64,000 nt of DNA. Source: CAIXQW01 sp046049675. GTDB taxonomy: Bacteria; Bacteroidota; Bacteroidia; Chitinophagales; Chitinophagaceae. Shown here piece after piece: positions 60,782 through 64,000 of this stretch. The stretch is taken from positions 24,224 to 88,223 of the forward strand of contig JBJORA010000034.1 of assembly GCA_046049675.1 (NCBI GenBank). Direction: 5' to 3'. Made by a program: the position numbers and the translations under genes. Position 1 is the first letter of the stretch; the number at the start of each line of letters is the position of its first letter. The notes below the pieces were generated by a model. That model saw only the letters and a list, made by a program, of their open reading frames with translations, had not been told where the DNA came from and searched no databases.

Positions 60782-63421
60782 CTAATCTGGTTCCACACCA
60801 AGCATAAATGTTACGTTAGTATTCTTAAATGGCTTATCAGGGTTTAATTTATTAGGGTCTTGACCATTTGGCGTACTGTCAAAACGCATACCATAGTCTA
60901 AGCCAAGCATACCAAACATTGGTAGAAATACACGTATACCTACACCAGCATCGCGGTTAAGCTTAAACGGATTGAAACTACGATAGTTAGACCAAGCATT
61001 GGCAGCATCAAAAAATGCTAGGCCATAAATAGTACTACTTGGATTAAGCGAAAACGGATAGCGTGCTTCAACAGTGTACTTATTAAAAATTACCATGTTG
61101 TCGGCATATACTTGATAACCGCGTTGGCTAATAATATCCTTACCAAAAATAGTAAAGCCCTGCAAACCATTACCACCTAACTGAAAACGCTCAAATGGTG
61201 TGTTGATGTCTTTGTTGTAGTTGCCCACATAACCATGCTTTACAGCAACACGAACAACTAAGTCGCCGCGTACTTTATGGAACCACTCTGCGTTAAAACG
61301 ATACTTGTGATACTCAATCCACTTATACTTTTGTTGTGGCGTTAGATCGTTATTGTTTTCTCTGAAGCTACTGTATGGTGGTGTAAAGCTTGCAGTTAAA
61401 CTAATATTACTACCGCTTCTTGGATAAAGTGGCGCATCAATACTATAACGGCTCAAGCTAAAACGACCGAAGACGTTGTTTGCAACACCATCCGTAAATA
61501 AACTTGCTGCTGCTGTATAGTTCTTTAGTTTGTAGTACTGATAGTTTAAACCATAACTAAATACCCAGTTGTTATCAGGCCACTTTAAGTTTTTAAGAAT
61601 GCTTGCACTTGCACCTAAAGTTGTCATATTGCTTTCTACCGTATTAGCTGCTTGGTAAGCACTACCACCAAAGAAAGTGCGATAGAAGTTAAGCTGCAAT
61701 GCATGCGGTTTTTTACCACCTAACCATGGCTCTGTAAAACCAGCTGTGATACTATTGTACCACTTACCATTGGCTTGGCCACGAATATTTACTTTCTGTC
61801 CGTCGCCTGTTGGTAAAGGCTGCCAGCTACTTTTCTTTAGAATATTCTTTGTACTGAAGTTATTAAAGCCAATACCTAAAGTACCGGTTATACCCAAGCC
61901 CTGTCCACCAAAACCGGCTTGTAGTTCTAGCTGATCATTGCTTTTTTCTACTAAAGTAAATTCAATGTCTACCGTACCGTCAGGCTTTGGCTTTGGCACC
62001 ATGCCAATTTTTTCTTGATCAAAAAAGCCAAGATTTGCAATTTGACGTTGGCTCATAATCAAATCAGAACGGCTAAACTTGTTGCCTGGCAAGCAACGCA
62101 ACTCCCTACGAATAACATGCTCGTGCGTTTTATCGTTACCAAGAATGATAATATTGCCAATAATAGCTTGCTGCCCTTCTGTGATACGAATTTCGTAGTT
62201 AATCGTATCTTTTACAATACTATACTCCTGTGGTTCGATATTGAAGTACAAGTAGCCATCGTCCATGTACAAGCTTGTAATATCTTCTCCACCTTCTGCA
62301 CTTGGGATACGACCTAAACGACGATCAAGCAATTCTTGATTAAACAAATCGCCGCGTTTAATGCCTAAAATAAGATGCAAGAAACTATCTGTGTATTTTG
62401 TATTACCACGAAAAGCGATATCGCCAAAATAGTATTTTCGACCTTCCTCTACCCTAATTGTTACATTAAGGTTGCCTTCGCCATTTTGAAAAACACTATC
62501 TGATACGATGGTCGCATCGCGATGACCAAGCGAATTGTAGTATTCAACGACACGTTCTTTATCATCCATGAACTTTGCTTTATTAAACTTACTAGCAGTA
62601 ACGAAGTTATAGCGAATGTAAGGATCTATATAAGCCAAGGTTTTTGTTAAGCTTAGGAAGCCCTGGCCTTTGGCGTATTGCTTAAACTCGTTAGCAACAC
62701 TAAAGTTGGTGTCGTTAGAAACAGGGTGCAAGCTGATGCGTGCCATTTCTTTACTGCCTTTCATGCGCGACTTTATTTTCATATAGTCGGCATTCTCGTT
62801 GCCTAGCACTTGCACTTGCTCGATTTTGGTTTTGAAGCCTTTGTCTACAACTACTGTTAGAATATTGCTATTCATAAGCGTTGTATCTGGACGTTCTTCT
62901 ATGGTAACCTCCGCATTGAGGTAAGCTTTTTCGTAAAAATACTTACGTACAATCTCTTGCACATTAACGCGTGTAGCCTCCGTAATAACTTTATTACGAA
63001 CGAGTGGCAATTTGTCTTTTAGATCGTTAGCTTCGCTTTGCTTAATACCTTTGAAGTTGAATTTACTTAAACGAGGTCGCTCACGTAAAACGATTTCTAT
63101 AAAAACATCTTTTTCTTCTACTCTATCAATACGGATATCAATATTGCTAAAAAAGTTTTGTTTCCATAAATTGAGAATAGCTTTAGAAATTTTCTCGTCA
63201 CCTTCTAAACGAATTTGGTCGCCAATGCTTAAACCACTAATGGTTGCCAACAATTCCTCATCGAAGTATTGTATGCCTGTAAACTTAATGCCAGCAATCG
63301 TGTACAACTCGTTGCTCATCTGCTTAGGACGCGAATTGTTATTGAGTCTAATTTGACCACTACTGGCAAAACATGCCAATAGCATGGCACATAGGGCACT
63401 TACAAATATTTTATGCTTCAT
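60782..63421 (-). CDS. bamA: BamA/Omp85 outer-membrane assembly factor
   Basis: An 879-residue protein that folds and inserts beta barrels into the outer membrane. The signal segment is MKHKIFVSALCAMLLACFASS. POTRA domains fill about residues 35-450, with ISGLSIGDQIRL, the ELRCLPGNKFSRSDL block and FTLVEKSNDQLELQAGFGG at the junction. The C-terminal 16-stranded barrel ends with LGLDYGMRFDS and NVTFMLGVEPD. The VRGF/IRGF-type lid motif appears as GLQGFTIFGKD near 755. Its ATG overlaps the stop of uppS by 11 nt and it is followed by two ompH genes. Confidence 0.95.
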   Translation of the reverse strand: MKHKIFVSALCAMLLACFASSGQIRLNNNSRPKQMSNELYTIAGIKFTGIQYFDEELLATISGLSIGDQIRLEGDEKISKAILNLWKQNFFSNIDIRIDRVEEKDVFIEIVLRERPRLSKFNFKGIKQSEANDLKDKLPLVRNKVITEATRVNVQEIVRKYFYEKAYLNAEVTIEERPDTTLMNSNILTVVVDKGFKTKIEQVQVLGNENADYMKIKSRMKGSKEMARISLHPVSNDTNFSVANEFKQYAKGQGFLSLTKTLAYIDPYIRYNFVTASKFNKAKFMDDKERVVEYYNSLGHRDATIVSDSVFQNGEGNLNVTIRVEEGRKYYFGDIAFRGNTKYTDSFLHLILGIKRGDLFNQELLDRRLGRIPSAEGGEDITSLYMDDGYLYFNIEPQEYSIVKDTINYEIRITEGQQAIIGNIIILGNDKTHEHVIRRELRCLPGNKFSRSDLIMSQRQIANLGFFDQEKIGMVPKPKPDGTVDIEFTLVEKSNDQLELQAGFGGQGLGITGTLGIGFNNFSTKNILKKSSWQPLPTGDGQKVNIRGQANGKWYNSITAGFTEPWLGGKKPHALQLNFYRTFFGGSAYQAANTVESNMTTLGASASILKNLKWPDNNWVFSYGLNYQYYKLKNYTAAASLFTDGVANNVFGRFSLSRYSIDAPLYPRSGSNISLTASFTPPYSSFRENNNDLTPQQKYKWIEYHKYRFNAEWFHKVRGDLVVRVAVKHGYVGNYNKDINTPFERFQLGGNGLQGFTIFGKDIISQRGYQVYADNMVIFNKYTVEARYPFSLNPSSTIYGLAFFDAANAWSNYRSFNPFKLNRDAGVGIRVFLPMFGMLGLDYGMRFDSTPNGQDPNKLNPDKPFKNTNVTFMLGVEPD

Positions 63422-64000
63422 TATTTACTAATTGATCGCTGGTTTTGCCGAAGCGACGTTCGCGTTGTTGATAATTTTGGATTGCCTCAAAGAGGTGTTG
63501 TTTTCTAAAGTCAGGCCAATGCACCGGTGTAAAATACAGCTCGGCATAGGCCAATTGATAAAGTAAAAAGTTGCTAATGCGGCATTCGCCACTTGTGCGA
63601 ATCATTAACTCTGGATCAGGCAGGTGCGCTGTATTGAGGTAGGCACTGATGGTTTCGTCGTTGATATCATCAATGGCAAGTGTACCTGACTGTACGTCGC
63701 GTGCTATCGCTTTTGTTGCTTGTGCAATTTCCCATTTAGCACTATAACTTAAAGCAAGCACAACATTGAGACCTGTATTATCTTTTGTAAGTTCAATGGC
63801 TTTGTTCAATTGTTTTTTGCAATTGATTGGTAAGCTTTCAAAATCGCCAATAACGTGCAATCGTACGCCATTCTTGTGTAAAGCTTGAATTTCGCTATCT
63901 AGCGTATTAACCAAAAGTTCCATCAAGGCGTTTACCTCGTGCTTTGGTCTATTCCAGTTTTCTGTGCTAAAAGCGTACAGAGTTAGATATTCTACACCGA
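63411..64000 (-). CDS. uppS: Isoprenyl (undecaprenyl) diphosphate synthase, N-terminus outside window
   Basis: The gene is cut by the window end; the frame runs from the last base and codes at least 195 residues. Beyond the first in-frame start-like codon (TTG 63926), the window sequence continues upstream with GVEYLTLYAFSTENWNRP, a hallmark of cis-prenyltransferases, so the true start is outside. Further motifs are SYSAKWEIAQATKAIA and PDPELMIRTSGECRISNFLL (the conserved R-T-[SG]-G-E-xRxSNF-[LM]-[LP] end block). It makes the C55 lipid carrier for peptidoglycan and glycan synthesis. Its stop overlaps the bamA start. Confidence 0.97.
   Translation of the reverse strand, partial: GVEYLTLYAFSTENWNRPKHEVNALMELLVNTLDSEIQALHKNGVRLHVIGDFESLPINCKKQLNKAIELTKDNTGLNVVLALSYSAKWEIAQATKAIARDVQSGTLAIDDINDETISAYLNTAHLPDPELMIRTSGECRISNFLLYQLAYAELYFTPVHWPDFRKQHLFEAIQNYQQRERRFGKTSDQLVNNEA

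Overview
The window reads as ordinary chromosomal DNA of a free-living member of the Bacteroidota, most likely a Chitinophagales- or Saprospirales-like lineage. The evidence is six PorP/SprF-type outer-membrane proteins, type IX secretion (T9SS) C-terminal sorting domains of both type A and type B, an SPFH protein, a RicT with the family's Cys-rich N-terminus, BamA followed by two OmpH/Skp genes, and promoters of the phylum's TTTG-N17..23-TAnnTTTG form. The DNA is AT-rich. I saw no insertion sequence, prophage, CRISPR array or integrase.

Layout. 1-4644: the tail of one PorP/SprF-like gene, three tandem divergent copies and one standard-size copy, closed by a terminator. 4771-11283: a TMTC-like membrane glycosyltransferase with TPRs, a VWA-like membrane protein, an SPFH protein and a Na+/H+ antiporter. 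11326-16598: urocanate hydratase, two small regulatory-like-domain exported proteins, an SRPBCC protein and a LytTR/LytS-type two-component pair. 16751-16822: tRNA-Arg(CCU). 16856-21332: acyl-CoA ligase, TPR protein, POT peptide transporter. 21496-27036: a giant T9SS cargo with a metzincin-like zinc site and five Calx-beta repeats. 27413-31721: ATP synthase operon atpB-E-F-H-A, ended by a terminator and lacking atpG. 31951-40854: lipoproteins, flavin reductase, two small barrels, TPR protein, 2TM protein, RicT, DNA polymerase III delta', and a membrane-anchored Ntn hydrolase. 40978-49518: two related barrel-like proteins, a T9SS-sorted alpha/beta hydrolase, then a 1357-residue SBBP/PKD protein with a type B sorting domain followed directly by its probable PorP/SprF partner. 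49735-57865: Kup transporter, an unknown exported protein, pyruvate dehydrogenase E2, and a DUF5723-like barrel joined by an apparent -1 frameshift at an A10 tract to a coiled-coil/OmpA region. 57929-64000: aminotransferase, two ompH genes, bamA and the 5'-truncated (by the window edge) uppS.

How the genes work together. The main theme is the cell envelope: T9SS cargo and PorP/SprF partners, BamA with Skp-like chaperones for barrel assembly, undecaprenyl diphosphate synthesis, and OmpA-like peptidoglycan anchoring. Energy and housekeeping genes sit between these blocks.

Most notable observations: (1) the dnaX-like slippery sequence A AAA AAG followed at once by a stop, with an uninterrupted coding frame continuing in -1 without a start codon; (2) the tandem PorP/SprF array whose gap-free duplicated upstream block shows recent duplication; (3) a terminator-like hairpin between atpE and atpF; (4) many promoters whose -7 box lies only 4-6 nt before the start codon, implying leaderless mRNAs. 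All calls come from reading the sequence; no database search was run.
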